The notes below the pieces were generated by a model. It searched no databases. It had not been told where the DNA came from and worked only from the letters and a program-made list of their open reading frames with translations. Made by a program: the position numbers and the translations under genes. Positions 17,075 through 28,523 of a DNA stretch of 64,000 nucleotides are shown here, piece by piece. Source of the stretch: Thiomonas sp. FB-Cd (GTDB lineage Bacteria; Pseudomonadota; Gammaproteobacteria; Burkholderiales; Burkholderiaceae_C); the NCBI RefSeq assembly GCF_000733775.1, contig NZ_JPOE01000005.1:558001-622000 (forward strand), written 5' to 3'. Positions within the stretch are counted from its first letter, which is position 1. The number at the start of each line of letters is the position of its first letter.

Positions 17075-17121
17075 GCTGGTTTGTCAGGCTGTGGATCTGG
17101 CGCGAACACAAAGACTGGCAA

Positions 17122-17145
17122 GAAAAAAGCCGGCAAAACGGCCGG
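17122..17145 (-). terminator. Intrinsic terminator between tatA and tatB
   Basis: Read on the minus strand: GCCGGC-CGTTTT-GCCGGC followed directly by six T residues (17127-17122). It starts 21 bases after the tatA stop and ends about 50 bases before the tatB start. The shape is a good rho-independent terminator, though the stem is only six pairs, so read-through is likely. Confidence 0.75.
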
Positions 17146-17166
17146 CCCAGAGCCGCTGTGCGGGAT

Positions 17167-17415
17167 TCAGGATTTTTCCTTGGCCTCGACGTCGATGGTG
17201 TCCTTCTTCGCAGCGCCCGCCTGACCGCCAATCTGCTTGTCAGTCGATGCGGGAGCTCCGGATGCAGCATCCGCGTCGCCGTCGCGCATGCCTTCCTTGA
17301 AGCCCTTGACCGCGGAGCCCAAGTCGGAACCAATATTTTTCAGCTTTTTCGTGCCGAACACCATCATCACGATGACCAGAACAATCAGCCAATGCCAGAT
17401 ACTCAATGAGCCCAT
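17167..17415 (-). CDS. tatA: Sec-independent protein translocase TatA
   Basis: 82 residues from the ATG at 17415, which has AAGGAG seven bases upstream. One membrane helix ([17 protein letters not shown]), the FGTKKL hinge and the amphipathic helix [15 protein letters not shown] are typical; the tail is acidic and Ala/Gly-rich. TatA oligomers form the translocation pore and are needed in excess over TatB and TatC. First of the tat genes, 20 bases after the HIT gene. Confidence 0.95.
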   Translation of the reverse strand: MGSLSIWHWLIVLVIVMMVFGTKKLKNIGSDLGSAVKGFKEGMRDGDADAASGAPASTDKQIGGQAGAAKKDTIDVEAKEKS

Positions 17416-17435
17416 TTCGATACTCCTTGGCGACT

Positions 17436-17786
17436 TCAGATCGTCGCGCGTTTCCAAGGGCGGGGGCCGCCCAAAACATGAATGTGCAGGTGGTAAACCT
17501 CCTGCCCGCCATTCGGCCCGGTGTTGATGACGGTCTTGAAGCCATCGCCACAGCCTTGCTGCTCGGCCAGTTGCGGAATCAACACCAGCATTTTACCGAG
17601 CAAGGAGCTGTCCCCCTCCTTCACATGTTGCAGTGTGGGGATATGGCGCTTGGGCAGGAGCAGAAAATGCACGGGCGATGCCGGGTTGATATCGAAAACG
17701 CCCAGGACATCGTCATCCTCGTAGAGCTTCTTGCTCGGGATTGTTCCCTGGATGATTTTGCAGAAAATGCAATTTGGATCATGCAT
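17436..17786 (-). CDS. HIT family nucleotide hydrolase (HinT-like)
   Basis: 116 residues from the ATG at 17786. It begins with the zinc-type CIFCKII motif and ends with the histidine triad HLHIHVLGG. HinT proteins hydrolyse AMP-linked phosphoramidates such as AMP-lysine and adenosine 5'-phosphoramidate. The order hisE-HIT-tatA is standard for Burkholderiales, and the tight spacing implies co-transcription with the his and tat genes. Confidence 0.93.
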   Translation of the reverse strand: MHDPNCIFCKIIQGTIPSKKLYEDDDVLGVFDINPASPVHFLLLPKRHIPTLQHVKEGDSSLLGKMLVLIPQLAEQQGCGDGFKTVINTGPNGGQEVYHLHIHVLGGPRPWKRATI

Positions 17787-17850
17787 GGTTTTGTGCGCTC
17801 GTGATCGCGCGAAGTCTGAGTGCAAGAATGGCCAACCTTGCGCTGGCGCA

Positions 17851-18201
17851 TTACGTCCGGGTGCGGCTTGCGAATTCCTCGAGCCCCGAGAGTCCTTCGC
17901 GCCGCGCCAACTCGGCCAACACCTCGTGGGGGTGAATGTCGTGCACAGCAAGAGCGACAATCGTATGAAACCACAAATCGGCAGCCTCGTACACGATCTG
18001 CCCGCGCTGTCCGCCTTTGGCTGCGAGCACGAACTCGGTGGCCTCCTCGCCGACTTTCTTCAGTACGGCATCCTCGCCCTTGGCAAACAGCTTTGCGACA
18101 TAGGATATCGACGGATCGGCCTGTTTGCGGCTTTCGATGACGGCTGCCAAACGCTCAAGAAACTCGGCTGCGTCTGCAGGTGCTGCGGTCTTCGCATTCA
18201 T
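17851..18201 (-). CDS. hisE: Phosphoribosyl-ATP pyrophosphatase
   Basis: 116 residues. HisE removes pyrophosphate from phosphoribosyl-ATP, step two of histidine synthesis. The MazG-like helical motifs are visible ([13 protein letters not shown] and [14 protein letters not shown]), which bind Mg2+. It is separate from HisI here, as usual in betaproteobacteria, but its start overlaps the hisI stop by four bases, so both enzymes of consecutive steps are translated together. Confidence 0.95.
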   Translation of the reverse strand: MNAKTAAPADAAEFLERLAAVIESRKQADPSISYVAKLFAKGEDAVLKKVGEEATEFVLAAKGGQRGQIVYEAADLWFHTIVALAVHDIHPHEVLAELARREGLSGLEEFASRTRT

Positions 18202-18587
18202 CGGTAGATCTGCTCAGGGTCCTTCAATACCGGCTCGACGCTCTGCCACCGTTCGCCCTGCAACTGGCGGAAAAAGCAGGAATGCCGACCGGTATGGCAG
18301 GCAATGCCGGGCTCATGGCCAAGTTGCCGCACAGTGAGCAAAATCACATCACCGTCACAGTCCAATCGGATCGATTCGACTTTTTGCACATGACCCGATT
18401 CCTCGCCCTTGTGCCAAAGGCGCTTGCGTGAACGTGACCAGTAAACGGCCTCGCCGAGCTCGCGCGTGCGCCTGAGTGCATCGCGGTTCATCCACGCCAC
18501 CATCAGGACGTCCTTGCTGCCGGTCTCCTGCGCGATCGCCGGAACGAGCCCGTCCTTATCCCAGTGAATGTCATCGAGCCAGTTCAT
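18198..18587 (-). CDS. hisI: Phosphoribosyl-AMP cyclohydrolase
   Basis: 129 residues. HisI opens the adenine ring of phosphoribosyl-AMP, step three of histidine synthesis. Metal-binding features are seen: [15 protein letters not shown], then [11 protein letters not shown] with the zinc cysteines. The start [18 protein letters not shown] is typical. It overlaps hisE by four bases and follows hisF after 52 bases. Confidence 0.95.
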   Translation of the reverse strand: MNWLDDIHWDKDGLVPAIAQETGSKDVLMVAWMNRDALRRTRELGEAVYWSRSRKRLWHKGEESGHVQKVESIRLDCDGDVILLTVRQLGHEPGIACHTGRHSCFFRQLQGERWQSVEPVLKDPEQIYR

Positions 18588-18639
18588 ATGCCAAGTGTAG
18601 TGACGGCAGCGCAGGATGCACGCGCCGGTGGTTTGCCAT

Positions 18640-19434
18640 TTATGCCAGCGCCGCTTCCAGCCTCATGGGAATACCCAGATTTGCCATGAACCGCTTCGCC
18701 TCACCCACCGTGTGCTGGCCATAGTGGAAGATGCTTGCAGCCAGCACAGCATCAGCGTGTCCCCGTGTAATGCCTTCGGCAAGGTGCTGCAGGCTACCGA
18801 CGCCCCCGGACGCAATCACTGGCACCGGCACCGCATCCGCGACCGCCCGGGTCAGCTCGAGGTCGAAGCCAGCCTTGGTGCCGTCACGGTCCATGCTGGT
18901 CAGCAGAATCTCGCCGGCTCCAGCGCAGCTCATGCGCTGCGCCCAATCCACGGCGTCCAATCCGGTGTTGCGCCGCCCGCCATGCGTATAGACGTCCCAC
19001 CCGGCGCCGCGCGCCAGAACTTCGTCGCCCGAGCGACGCTTGGCGTCGATCGCCACCACAATACATTGGGCCCCATACTTGCCCGACGCATCAACAATCA
19101 CCTGCGGATTGGCGACTGCGGCAGAATTGAAACTGACCTTGTCAGCCCCGGCATTGAGCAGACGACGCACGTCTTCAACGGTGCGCACTCCACCGCCGAC
19201 TGTCAGGGGAATAAAGACCTGCGCGGCCACTGCTTCGATCATGTGCAGCAGCAGGTCACGCTCGTCAGAGGTGGCGGTGATGTCCAGGAATGTCAGTTCG
19301 TCCGCGCCTTGCTCGTTGTAACGCGCGGCGATGTCCACGGGGTCGCCGGCATCGCGCAATCCGACAAAGTTCACGCCCTTGACGACGCGCCCACCTGTGA
19401 CGTCAAGGCAGGGAATGATGCGTTTGAACAGCAT
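18640..19434 (-). CDS. hisF: Imidazole glycerol phosphate synthase, cyclase subunit
   Basis: 264 residues, a (beta/alpha)8 barrel. It starts with the diagnostic [19 protein letters not shown] and has phosphate-binding loops VGGGVRT and IASGGVGS. With HisH it converts PRFAR plus ammonia to imidazole glycerol phosphate and AICAR. Follows hisA after 27 bases. Confidence 0.97.
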   Translation of the reverse strand: MLFKRIIPCLDVTGGRVVKGVNFVGLRDAGDPVDIAARYNEQGADELTFLDITATSDERDLLLHMIEAVAAQVFIPLTVGGGVRTVEDVRRLLNAGADKVSFNSAAVANPQVIVDASGKYGAQCIVVAIDAKRRSGDEVLARGAGWDVYTHGGRRNTGLDAVDWAQRMSCAGAGEILLTSMDRDGTKAGFDLELTRAVADAVPVPVIASGGVGSLQHLAEGITRGHADAVLAASIFHYGQHTVGEAKRFMANLGIPMRLEAALA

Positions 19435-19461
19435 GGTGAACGTCCGCCGCGTGCGCTGAAG

Positions 19462-20199
19462 TCAGGCTGCCGCATCGACGCGTGCAAGGGCCGCTTTGAA
19501 ATCAAGAGCGCCCGTGTAAATGGCACGACCACAGATGACGCCCTCAATACCGCTACCTTCGACCTCGATCAGGCGTTCGATGTCCGCCATGCCCGCCAAC
19601 CCCCCGGACGCGATGACGGGGATGGTCAGCGCCTCGGCCAAGCGCACGGTAGCCTCGATGTTCAGCCCGGTGAGCATACCGTCGCGCCCGATATCGGTGT
19701 AGATGACGCCCTCAACGCCGTAGTCCTCAAACTTGCGCGCAAGGTCGACCACCGCATGACCGGTGAGCTTGCTCCAGCCATCGGTCGCGACCTTACCGTC
19801 CCGCGCGTCCAGACCCACAATGATGTGGCCCCCGAAGGCGCTGCACGCCTCTTTCAGGAAGCCAGGATTCTTCACCGCAGCCGTGCCGATGATGACGAAG
19901 CTCAACCCATCGTCCAGATAGCGTTCGATGGTCTCCAGGTCGCGGATACCGCCGCCGAGCTGCACGGGAATGTCGTCACCCACCGCACGCAGGATGGCCC
20001 GGATGGCGGGTTCATTTTCCGGCTTGCCGGCGAAAGCGCCGTTGAGATCGACCAAATGAAGGCGGCGAGCGCCCTGGTTCACCCAGTGGCGCGCCATCTC
20101 GGCGGGCTCTGACGAGAACACGGTGGCGGCCTGCATTTCACCTTGCTCCAGGCGCACGCACTGGCCGTTTTTGAGATCGATCGCAGGGATCAGCAACAT
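19462..20199 (-). CDS. hisA: ProFAR isomerase (phosphoribosylformimino-5-aminoimidazole carboxamide ribotide isomerase)
   Basis: 245 residues, a half-barrel duplicate related to HisF. The start [20 protein letters not shown] and the catalytic VQLGGGIRD and TDIGRDGML motifs are visible. It isomerises the aminoaldose ProFAR to the aminoketose PRFAR. Between hisH (46-base gap) and hisF on the minus strand. Confidence 0.97.
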   Translation of the reverse strand: MLLIPAIDLKNGQCVRLEQGEMQAATVFSSEPAEMARHWVNQGARRLHLVDLNGAFAGKPENEPAIRAILRAVGDDIPVQLGGGIRDLETIERYLDDGLSFVIIGTAAVKNPGFLKEACSAFGGHIIVGLDARDGKVATDGWSKLTGHAVVDLARKFEDYGVEGVIYTDIGRDGMLTGLNIEATVRLAEALTIPVIASGGLAGMADIERLIEVEGSGIEGVICGRAIYTGALDFKAALARVDAAA

Positions 20200-20245
20200 G
20201 GGATGAGAGGAGGACGAGTTCAGGGCATCCTGCCGGTTGTCCGGG

Positions 20246-20905
20246 TCAAGGATTCCAATCGAGGAAATTGCGGTAGAGCATCAAGCCCGCCGCGGCGCTT
20301 TTTTCAGGATGAAACTGTGTGGCAAAAATGGTATCCCGCGCAATGGCGCTTGCAAACGTCACTCCATACTCGGTGCGACCCGCGATGTCGCGTGCCTCGG
20401 ACGGAAGGGCATAGAAACTATGGACGAAGTAAAACGCTGCGCCGTCTGCCACGCCTGCCCACAGCGGATGCGCCCTGCCCTCATGCACCTGCTGGCGCAC
20501 CGCGTTCCAACCCATGTGTGGCACCTTGTAGCGGCTGCCATCCGGCTGGGTCTGCCCTTCAAGCGCGAACCGCCGCACCTCGCCACCGATTAGCCCAAGC
20601 CCGGGCGTCGGGCCCTCCGCGCTGCGATCGAGCAGCATTTGCATGCCCACGCACACACCGAAAAGCGGCTTGCCTGCGTCCACAGCCGCAAGTACCGCAT
20701 CCTTCAGCCCTGAGTCCCGAAATTCGCGCATGCAGTCGGGCATCGCCCCTTGGCCGGGCAAGACGACGCGGTCAGCCTGCCGAACCTCGGACGCATCGGA
20801 CGTGACGAGGACGCGCCAGCGCTGGCCCATGGCGACATGCTGAACGGCTTGTGACACCGAGCGCAGATTGCCCATGCCGTAATCGACGATGGCGACCGTT
20901 TTCAT
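20246..20905 (-). CDS. hisH: Imidazole glycerol phosphate synthase, glutaminase subunit
   Basis: 219 residues, a class I glutamine amidotransferase. The nucleophile Cys is in [11 protein letters not shown], and the His-Glu pair is in ATQFHPEKS. The oxyanion segment [12 protein letters not shown] also fits. It supplies ammonia to HisF. The 78 bases between it and hisB hold no gene; many relatives carry a MarC-type gene there, which is missing here. Confidence 0.96.
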   Translation of the reverse strand: MKTVAIVDYGMGNLRSVSQAVQHVAMGQRWRVLVTSDASEVRQADRVVLPGQGAMPDCMREFRDSGLKDAVLAAVDAGKPLFGVCVGMQMLLDRSAEGPTPGLGLIGGEVRRFALEGQTQPDGSRYKVPHMGWNAVRQQVHEGRAHPLWAGVADGAAFYFVHSFYALPSEARDIAGRTEYGVTFASAIARDTIFATQFHPEKSAAAGLMLYRNFLDWNP

Positions 20906-20983
20906 GCGGACGTCGGAAGGATCGATGGAAAGGTATGGCGAATCAGCAGGAGGCGAACGTCGTCGCCGACAACGCAGCCACGA

Positions 20984-21571
20984 TCATAGTGAGCCCTTGG
21001 TCGAGGGAATCACCTGGCCCATACGAGGATCCGGTTCTGCAGCCATGCGCAATGCGCGACCGAATGCCTTGAAAACCGTCTCACACTGGTGATGCGCATT
21101 GTCGCCGCGCAGGTTGTCCACGTGCAGGGTGATGAAGGCGTGATTGACCAAACCCTGAAAAAACTCGTGCGCCAGATCCACGTCAAAGGCGCCGATCATC
21201 GAGCGCGTGAACGGCACCTGCCAGACCAGCCCAGGACGGCCCGAAAAATCCACGACCACGCGCGACAGCGCCTCATCCAACGGCACGTACGCATGTCCAT
21301 AGCGGCGTATGCCCTTTTTGTCGCCGACACACTTGGCCAGCGCCTGGCCAATGGTGATCCCCACATCTTCCACGGTGTGGTGAGCGTCGATGTGCAAATC
21401 ACCGTCGGCTTGGACCGTCAGATCGATCAGCCCGTGGCGTGCGATTTGATCCAGCATGTGATCGAAAAACCCGATACCCGTTGCAAGTTGGGAATGGCCG
21501 GTGCCATCGAGGCCAAGTTCGACGGCAATTCGGGTTTCAGCGGTTTGGCGAGTGACCTGGGCGGTGCGCAT
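20984..21571 (-). CDS. hisB: Imidazoleglycerol-phosphate dehydratase (monofunctional)
   Basis: 195 residues. The double histidine-rich metal motifs are [11 protein letters not shown] and the later [15 protein letters not shown], with a further [13 protein letters not shown]. It dehydrates imidazole glycerol phosphate. There is no N-terminal histidinol-phosphatase domain as in E. coli HisB, so a separate phosphatase must be encoded elsewhere. Confidence 0.97.
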   Translation of the reverse strand: MRTAQVTRQTAETRIAVELGLDGTGHSQLATGIGFFDHMLDQIARHGLIDLTVQADGDLHIDAHHTVEDVGITIGQALAKCVGDKKGIRRYGHAYVPLDEALSRVVVDFSGRPGLVWQVPFTRSMIGAFDVDLAHEFFQGLVNHAFITLHVDNLRGDNAHHQCETVFKAFGRALRMAAEPDPRMGQVIPSTKGSL

Positions 21572-21621
21572 GCTGGGGATGAGGGAAAAGATGCGGGTCT
21601 GTGCTGCATCGTCATGCGATG

Positions 21622-22719
21622 TTAACTAAGAACCGCTGGCGTGCCCTGCACAATACCGGCCAAGGCTTGAAGCAATGCCTCGCATTGCGCATCGGTGCCG
21701 ACGGTGATGCGCAGAAACGGCGCAATGCGCTCGGGTTGCCGGAAATTGCGCACCAAGATGCGCTGCTCGCGCAGCCTGGCAGCAAGTTCCGCGCCATCGC
21801 GCGTGGGGTGGCGCGCAAACACGAAGTTGGCAGCCGAGGGCAAGACCTGAAAGCCCAGCGCGCGCAACCCGGCGGTGAGCTGGTGACGGCTGGTGACGAT
21901 GCGCTCGCGTGTATGCGCAAACCAGGTCTCATCCTGGATTGCAGCGATCGACCCGGCCATGGCCAAACGGTCCAGCGGGTAGGAGTTGAAGCTATCCTTG
22001 ACGCGCGTGATTCCCTCGATGAGCTCCGCAGAGCCCAGCGCATATCCAACCCGCAGGCCAGCCAACGCGCGCGCCTTCGACAGCGTGCGTATGACGATCA
22101 AATTGGGGTGACGGTTGATCAGCGTCGCAGCGGTTTCGGCGCCAAAGTCCACATAGGCCTCATCGACCACAACGACAGCATCCGGGCACCCCGTGAGCAA
22201 CCGAGCGACCTCTTCGAGCTCCAGCGCGATGCCTGTCGGTGCATTGGGATTGGGAAAAATGATGCCGCCCACGCGACCCTCGGCGCACACAGCAAGGTAA
22301 TCGTCCACCACGACGCGAAACTGTGCATCCAGCGGCAGCTGGCGTGAAGAGATCCCGTACAGACGCGCGTACACAGGGTAGAAGCTATAGGTGATATCGG
22401 GGAACAGCAGCGGAGCCTCATGCTTGAGCAGCGCGTGGAATGCATGGGCCAGGACTTCATCGGAGCCGTTACCGACGAAAACCTGCTCCGGCTGCAGATG
22501 GTGGTGTGCGGCAATCGTCTCCTTCAGTGCCCGCGCATCAGGGTCCGGGTACAGCCGCAGGTCTTCGCCCGCAGCCTCGCGAATGGCCTGCAGCACGCGA
22601 AGGCTGGGGCCATATGGGCATTCGTTCGTGTTGAGTTTGATCAACCCCGTCAGCTTGGGCTGCTCCCCAGGAACATAGGGGGTGAGGCCATGCACGACGT
22701 CGCTCCAGTACTTGCTCAT
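21622..22719 (-). CDS. hisC: Histidinol-phosphate aminotransferase
   Basis: 365 residues, fold-type I PLP enzyme. [12 protein letters not shown] at the N terminus, NPNAPTGI and the PLP-lysine motif [17 protein letters not shown] are visible. It transaminates imidazole acetol phosphate using glutamate. Its start overlaps the hisD stop by four bases. Confidence 0.96.
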   Translation of the reverse strand: MSKYWSDVVHGLTPYVPGEQPKLTGLIKLNTNECPYGPSLRVLQAIREAAGEDLRLYPDPDARALKETIAAHHHLQPEQVFVGNGSDEVLAHAFHALLKHEAPLLFPDITYSFYPVYARLYGISSRQLPLDAQFRVVVDDYLAVCAEGRVGGIIFPNPNAPTGIALELEEVARLLTGCPDAVVVVDEAYVDFGAETAATLINRHPNLIVIRTLSKARALAGLRVGYALGSAELIEGITRVKDSFNSYPLDRLAMAGSIAAIQDETWFAHTRERIVTSRHQLTAGLRALGFQVLPSAANFVFARHPTRDGAELAARLREQRILVRNFRQPERIAPFLRITVGTDAQCEALLQALAGIVQGTPAVLS

Positions 22720-24068
22720 GGCTCGCCCGCTTGCGTCTGCTCATGATCGAGTCGCATTTCGGCTGCCCGGGCGTGCGCCTGTAGGCGTTCACCGCGTGCG
22801 AGCACCGATGCCACGCGCCCCAGCCGCTGCGCGCCCGCGTGGCTCACCTCGATAAGACTGGTCCGCTTGATGAAGTCGTACACCCCAAGTGGCGAGGAGA
22901 AGCGTGCAGTGCCCGAGGTGGGCAGCACATGGTTGGGCCCGGCGCAATAGTCGCCGAGTGACTCGGAGGTGTAGGCGCCAAGAAAGATCGCACCGGCGTG
23001 GCGAAGACGCTCGGCTACAGGATGGGGGTCAGCCGCCGACACTTCCAGATGCTCTGGGGCGATCCGGTCGGCCAGCTCACCCGCTTCCTCCAGGTTGCGC
23101 ACGCGGATCAACGCTCCGCGTCCAGACAGCGAGGCCGTGATGATTTCGCGTCGGTCCATGCCAGGCAGAAGGCGGCGGATCTCATCAGCCACCATGTCGA
23201 TGTACGCGGCATCCGGGCACAGCAGGATGCTTTGCGCAAGTTCGTCATGCTCGGCTTGGCTGAACAAGTCCATGGCTACCCATTCGGGCGGAGTCGTGCC
23301 ATCGGCAATGACCAGGATTTCCGACGGTCCGGCGATCATGTCGATCCCGCAGACGCCGAATACACGGCGCTTGGCCGCAGCCACATAGGCATTGCCGGGC
23401 CCGGTGATCTTGTCCACCTTGGGAACCGTAGCCGTCCCAAACGCCAGCGCCCCAACCGCCTGTGCGCCACCAATCGCAAATGCGCGGCTTACACCGGCAA
23501 TCGCAGCGGCAGCCAGCACCAGGGGGTTGCGCTCGCCACCCGGGGTTGGCACGACCATCACGATTTCCTGCACCCCAGCCACGTGCGCGGGAATCGCATT
23601 CATCAACACGGAAGAGGGATACGCTGCCTTGCCACCAGGCACATAGATGCCCACACGATCCAGCGGCGTGACCTTCTGGCCCAGAAGCGTCCCGTCTGCA
23701 TCACGGTACTCCCAGCTTTGCCCCACGTGCTGCATCTGCCGCAGGTGGTAGTCACGCACGCGCTGTGCGGCATACTCCAGTGCTTCACGCTGCGCCGCGG
23801 GAATCTGCGCGAGTGCAGCCCGCAGTTCACCTTGCGAGATTTCAAGCGCGGCCATATCAGGCACATCGAGACGGTCGAAGCGACGTGTGTACTCGAGAAC
23901 CGCAGCGTCGCCACGCTCCCGTACAGCAGCCAGAATGTCACCCGCGCGAGCGTCAATCTCGCCATTCTCTTCAGCCATGCGTGCGAAGAGCTCGGCATAC
24001 TGCGCCTCAAAGTCCGGTGAACTGGTGTCCAGCCGGCGCAGCAATAGGTCGGATGCGGAGGTGTTCAT
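22716..24068 (-). CDS. hisD: Histidinol dehydrogenase
   Basis: 450 residues. It oxidises histidinol to histidine in two NAD+-dependent steps. [46 protein letters not shown] and the zinc-site [11 protein letters not shown] are all conserved, and the C-terminal [17 protein letters not shown] is diagnostic. Translationally coupled at both ends (overlaps of four bases with hisG and hisC). Confidence 0.97.
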   Translation of the reverse strand: MNTSASDLLLRRLDTSSPDFEAQYAELFARMAEENGEIDARAGDILAAVRERGDAAVLEYTRRFDRLDVPDMAALEISQGELRAALAQIPAAQREALEYAAQRVRDYHLRQMQHVGQSWEYRDADGTLLGQKVTPLDRVGIYVPGGKAAYPSSVLMNAIPAHVAGVQEIVMVVPTPGGERNPLVLAAAAIAGVSRAFAIGGAQAVGALAFGTATVPKVDKITGPGNAYVAAAKRRVFGVCGIDMIAGPSEILVIADGTTPPEWVAMDLFSQAEHDELAQSILLCPDAAYIDMVADEIRRLLPGMDRREIITASLSGRGALIRVRNLEEAGELADRIAPEHLEVSAADPHPVAERLRHAGAIFLGAYTSESLGDYCAGPNHVLPTSGTARFSSPLGVYDFIKRTSLIEVSHAGAQRLGRVASVLARGERLQAHARAAEMRLDHEQTQAGEP

Positions 24069-24736
24069 GCGTGCGGGGATGCGTCGAGAATCGTGGCGGC
24101 TTCGCGCAAGCCGTCCACCAAAGGTTTAAGCGCGGCGGTCTTGGTCTTGAATGCTGCTTGGTTGACAATGAGCCGCGCCGAGATGTCCCGGATCGGCTCC
24201 ACTTCGAGAAGCCCATTCGCCTTGAGGGTGCCACCGCTGGAGACGAGGTCGACGATGGCATCCGCCAGGCCAATGAGCGGCGCGAGCTCCATCGACCCAT
24301 AAAGCTTGACCAGGTCCACATGCACGCCCTTTGCCGCAAAATGCTCACGCGCCAGATGTACGTATTTGGTTGCCACGCGCAGGCGTGCCCCCTGGCGCAC
24401 AGCGTGGGCGTAGTCGTAGCCCTTCGGGACCGCGACGCTGAGGCGGCAGCGGGCGATGCCCAAATCCACTGGGCGGTACAGTCCGTCGCCTCCTTGAGCT
24501 GCGTCAGCCTCAAGCAGCACGTCCAACCCCGCCACGCCGAAGTCCGCTCCGCCATAGCGCACGTAAGTCGGCACGTCGCTTGCGCGAACCAGAACCACGC
24601 GCAAATCAGGACGGTTGGTGGAGAGAATCAGTTTGCGAGTGGACTCGGGGTCTTCGGCCACGGTGATCCCGGCACGTGCCAGCAGTGGCAGCGTGTCGTC
24701 GAAAATTCGTCCTTTGGACAGCGCAAGTGTGAGCAT
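24065..24736 (-). CDS. hisG: ATP phosphoribosyltransferase, short catalytic form
   Basis: 223 residues, the short HisG-S type without the C-terminal regulatory domain. [18 protein letters not shown], the substrate-binding [13 protein letters not shown] and the PRPP-loop region [14 protein letters not shown] are visible. Short forms need HisZ for activity and for histidine feedback; HisZ is not in this window. First his gene, preceded by murA after 75 bases without an obvious terminator, so his expression may depend partly on upstream promoters. Confidence 0.96.
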   Translation of the reverse strand: MLTLALSKGRIFDDTLPLLARAGITVAEDPESTRKLILSTNRPDLRVVLVRASDVPTYVRYGGADFGVAGLDVLLEADAAQGGDGLYRPVDLGIARCRLSVAVPKGYDYAHAVRQGARLRVATKYVHLAREHFAAKGVHVDLVKLYGSMELAPLIGLADAIVDLVSSGGTLKANGLLEVEPIRDISARLIVNQAAFKTKTAALKPLVDGLREAATILDASPHA

Positions 24737-24811
24737 GATGACGAAAGATTACTGGATGCGGGCAGGTTTGCGCACAGCAGGGTGATGGCGGGCGATCGGG
24801 CCAGACCGCAT

Positions 24812-26080
<1,269 letters not shown>

Positions 26081-26151
26081 GAGAATTGGGTTGGCTAGCC
26101 CGGCAAGGCCGGGCCAAAGCGGGCAATTTTAGGCGGCGTGCGACCAGCCGC

Positions 26152-26394
26152 TTATTGCTCCAGTGGTTCGTCGGGTGCCAGGGTGCGCATCGATAGCGCG
26201 TGAATTTCTGCGCGCATGCCTTCGCCCAATGCAGCGTACACGAGCCGGTGCCTGGCCACGCGCGAGAGCCCAGCAAAAGCCGGGCTGACGATCGTGGCGA
26301 AAAAATGGCGGCCATCTCCCTGCACCTCCAAATGCGTGCATGTCAGGCCAGCTGCGATCAAATCGCGCAGGTACTCAGGGGTGGGATGGGCCAT
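26152..26394 (-). CDS. BolA/IbaG family protein
   Basis: 80 residues from the ATG at 26394 (MAHPTPEYLRDLI); an ATG four codons upstream is possible. The BolA fold is visible: CTHLEVQGDGRHFFATIVSPAFAGLSRVARHRLVYAAL, then the IHALSMRTLAP end. The histidine of VARHRLVY and the Cys/His before the loop are the usual Fe-S/glutaredoxin contact residues. Its position directly before murA identifies it as the IbaG (YrbA) type rather than BolA proper. IbaG-type proteins act in iron-sulfur handling with monothiol glutaredoxins. Confidence 0.88.
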   Translation of the reverse strand: MAHPTPEYLRDLIAAGLTCTHLEVQGDGRHFFATIVSPAFAGLSRVARHRLVYAALGEGMRAEIHALSMRTLAPDEPLEQ

Positions 26395-26428
26395 GATGTC
26401 TACCATAACAATGGTGAATGCCAATGAA

Positions 26429-27184
26429 TCAATTGCGCAATTTATACCCGCGATGAAGCCATGCCCAGGCGACGCCGCCACAGATCGCATTGCCTATCAG
26501 CGCCGCCGCCAGGCAGATCCAGGGTGAGATGTCGGATGCTCCGAAAAAACCGTAGCGGAAGCCATCGACCAGATAGAAAAAGGGGTTGAAGTGGGACACG
26601 CCCATCCAGAATGGCGGCAGGGACTTGACGGAGTAGAAAACGCCCGAGAGAAAAGTTGCCGGCACGATGATGAAATTCTGGAAGGCCGCCATCTGGTCAA
26701 ACTTTTCCGCCCAAATACCGGCGATGATGCCCAGCGCTGCCAGCATGCTTGCGCCGAGAACGGCGAACACGACGACCCATTGCGGGTGGTGCCATTGCAA
26801 CGGCACAAACCACATCGTCACCAGAAGAAGTCCCATGCCCACAGCCAGACCGCGCACCACAGACGCCCCGACATAGCCCACAAACAATTCCCATGACTTC
26901 AGCGGCGACAGCAGCACGAACACGAGGTTTCCGGTGATTTTGGACTGGATGAGCGAGGAGGACGTGTTGGCAAAGGCATTCTGCAGCACGCTCATCATGG
27001 CCAGGCCCGGGATGAGAAAGGCGGTGTAGGGAACGCGTCCAAACACCTTCACGTGCGCAGCCATCGCATGCGAGAAGATGAGCAAATACAGCAGACTGCT
27101 GAGGACAGGAGCCGCCACGGTCTGCAGACTGACTTTCCAAAAGCGCAACAGCTCCTTGCGAAACAGGGTGGACAGACCAGTCAC
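26429..27184 (-). CDS. ABC-2 type exporter permease (YadH-like)
   Basis: 251 residues from a GTG at 27184, which overlaps the ATPase stop as GTGA; upstream extension of the frame is antisense-like noise. Six membrane helices of the ABC-2 type are predicted, with the family motif LSPLKSWELFVGYVGASVVRG and the FLSGVFYSVKSLPPFW stretch. It forms the membrane half of an exporter with the next gene upstream. Substrate unknown; the pair sits between mla genes and murA, a conserved location that suggests an envelope role. Confidence 0.9.
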   Translation of the reverse strand: MTGLSTLFRKELLRFWKVSLQTVAAPVLSSLLYLLIFSHAMAAHVKVFGRVPYTAFLIPGLAMMSVLQNAFANTSSSLIQSKITGNLVFVLLSPLKSWELFVGYVGASVVRGLAVGMGLLLVTMWFVPLQWHHPQWVVVFAVLGASMLAALGIIAGIWAEKFDQMAAFQNFIIVPATFLSGVFYSVKSLPPFWMGVSHFNPFFYLVDGFRYGFFGASDISPWICLAAALIGNAICGGVAWAWLHRGYKLRN

Positions 27185-28131
27185 GTTGAAGCCCCGAGCT
27201 GTGGAAGCTGATGCGGCCCAGCTCCATTCATGATCTGCATGAATGCATCTTCCAGATCTGCGCGGCGCACTTCGAGTTCGTCCACTGCACACCCCCCCGC
27301 GCGCAGCGCGGCGAGGATGCCTTCAACCTCTGCCGCGTCGTGGACCACACACCCCACACGGTTGCCATCGCGTTTGCAACGTACGGCCAACTCCGAAGGC
27401 AGGGCTCCGGCCACCAAGCGAAACAGCATCTGTGTCGAGGCGAAGCGCGACAGCAGCGCGGATGTGGAATCCAGCGCCACAATGCTGCCAAGCTTGAGCA
27501 TTCCAATGCGGCTGCACAATGCTTCGGCCTCTTCCAGGTAGTGGGTCGTGAGCAGCACCGTGTGGCCCTGCCGGTTGAGCTTGGTGATGAACTGCCAGAG
27601 ACTTTGGCGCAGCTCCACATCCACCCCGGCAGTTGGCTCGTCCAGCACAATGACCGGAGGCTTGTGGACCAGCGCCTGCGCCACCATGACCCGGCGCTTC
27701 ATCCCCCCAGACAGCGCGCGCATGTTCTGCCCTGCTTGCGCAGTGAGACCAAGATGGTGCAGCAGCTCGTCAATCCAATCGTCATTGCTGGCGAGGTCAA
27801 AATAGCCCGATTGCAGTCGCAGTGTCTCGCGTACGCTGAAAAACGGATCGAACACCAGCTCCTGCGGCACCACGCCGAGCAAGCGCCGCGTGGTGATGGG
27901 ATCGGCACCGACGTCGTGCCCAAGCACCTGGACTTGGCCTGCGCTCGGCCGCGCAAGCCCGGCAAGCATGCTGATCAGCGTTGTCTTGCCCGCGCCGTTG
28001 GCGCCCAGTAGCCCGAAGAACTCGCCCTGCTCGATCGACAGGCTCACCCCGTCGACCACGGCGCGGTTGGCATAACGCTTGACAATGGAATCAAAGCGGA
28101 CTGCAGGGATCGTAGGGGAGATTGCAGGCAA
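27181..28131 (-). CDS. ABC exporter ATP-binding protein (YadG-like)
   Basis: 316 residues. Walker A GANGAGKTT, signature LSGGMKRRVMVAQAL, Walker B VIVLDEPTAGVDVE and the switch His in TTHYLEEAEAL are all present. The C-terminal 90 residues form the extra domain seen in YadG/DrrA-like exporters. It powers the permease encoded by the overlapping next gene. Confidence 0.92.
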   Translation of the reverse strand: MPAISPTIPAVRFDSIVKRYANRAVVDGVSLSIEQGEFFGLLGANGAGKTTLISMLAGLARPSAGQVQVLGHDVGADPITTRRLLGVVPQELVFDPFFSVRETLRLQSGYFDLASNDDWIDELLHHLGLTAQAGQNMRALSGGMKRRVMVAQALVHKPPVIVLDEPTAGVDVELRQSLWQFITKLNRQGHTVLLTTHYLEEAEALCSRIGMLKLGSIVALDSTSALLSRFASTQMLFRLVAGALPSELAVRCKRDGNRVGCVVHDAAEVEGILAALRAGGCAVDELEVRRADLEDAFMQIMNGAGPHQLPQLGAST

Positions 28132-28206
28132 GGCAGGATGACGACTGGGCTGGGAGGCAGATGTGGGTCGACCCCGGACGTGCGTGCGGGACGGCGCCGT
28201 GACGCC

Positions 28207-28521
28207 TCAGGGGCGCAATGGTTCGGTGGGTACGTTCGCGATTGGCTGGCTCTGGCCCAAAGCGAACTCCATGCCGTAGGCCACGGCAAGATGCTCGAGC
28301 CGCGGCGGCACCCGTCGCAGCTGCACAGGACGTGCCCCTGCATGTCGCCGCAACTCAAGCAGGACGGCGAGGCATGACGAATCAAAGGTCTGCAGCGCAG
28401 CGGCGTCGATGATCCAAGCCTCTGCCCCTTCACCGTTACCCAGGGCCGCAATCGCCGTGCGGGCAACCTCGCCCGCCTCCATCACGGTGACTTGGGGCGG
28501 CAATGCAAATGTGGTCACCAC
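28207..28521 (-). CDS. mlaB: STAS-domain protein MlaB
   Basis: 104 residues if the GTG at 28521 is used, which has GAGGGCAGGG six bases upstream; a TTG at 28527 overlapping the mlaC stop is the alternative. The STAS motif IIDAAALQTFDSSCLAVLLELRRHA includes the conserved Asp-Ser-Ser segment. MlaB binds the ATPase MlaF on the cytoplasmic side and stabilises the MlaFEDB lipid transporter. Last of the mla genes. Confidence 0.85.
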   Translation of the reverse strand: MVTTFALPPQVTVMEAGEVARTAIAALGNGEGAEAWIIDAAALQTFDSSCLAVLLELRRHAGARPVQLRRVPPRLEHLAVAYGMEFALGQSQPIANVPTEPLRP

Positions 28522-28523
28522 GC

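Noticed and set aside
18616..20112. A 498-codon open frame on the plus strand
   Set aside because: Antisense to hisF and hisA, which have complete family motifs.
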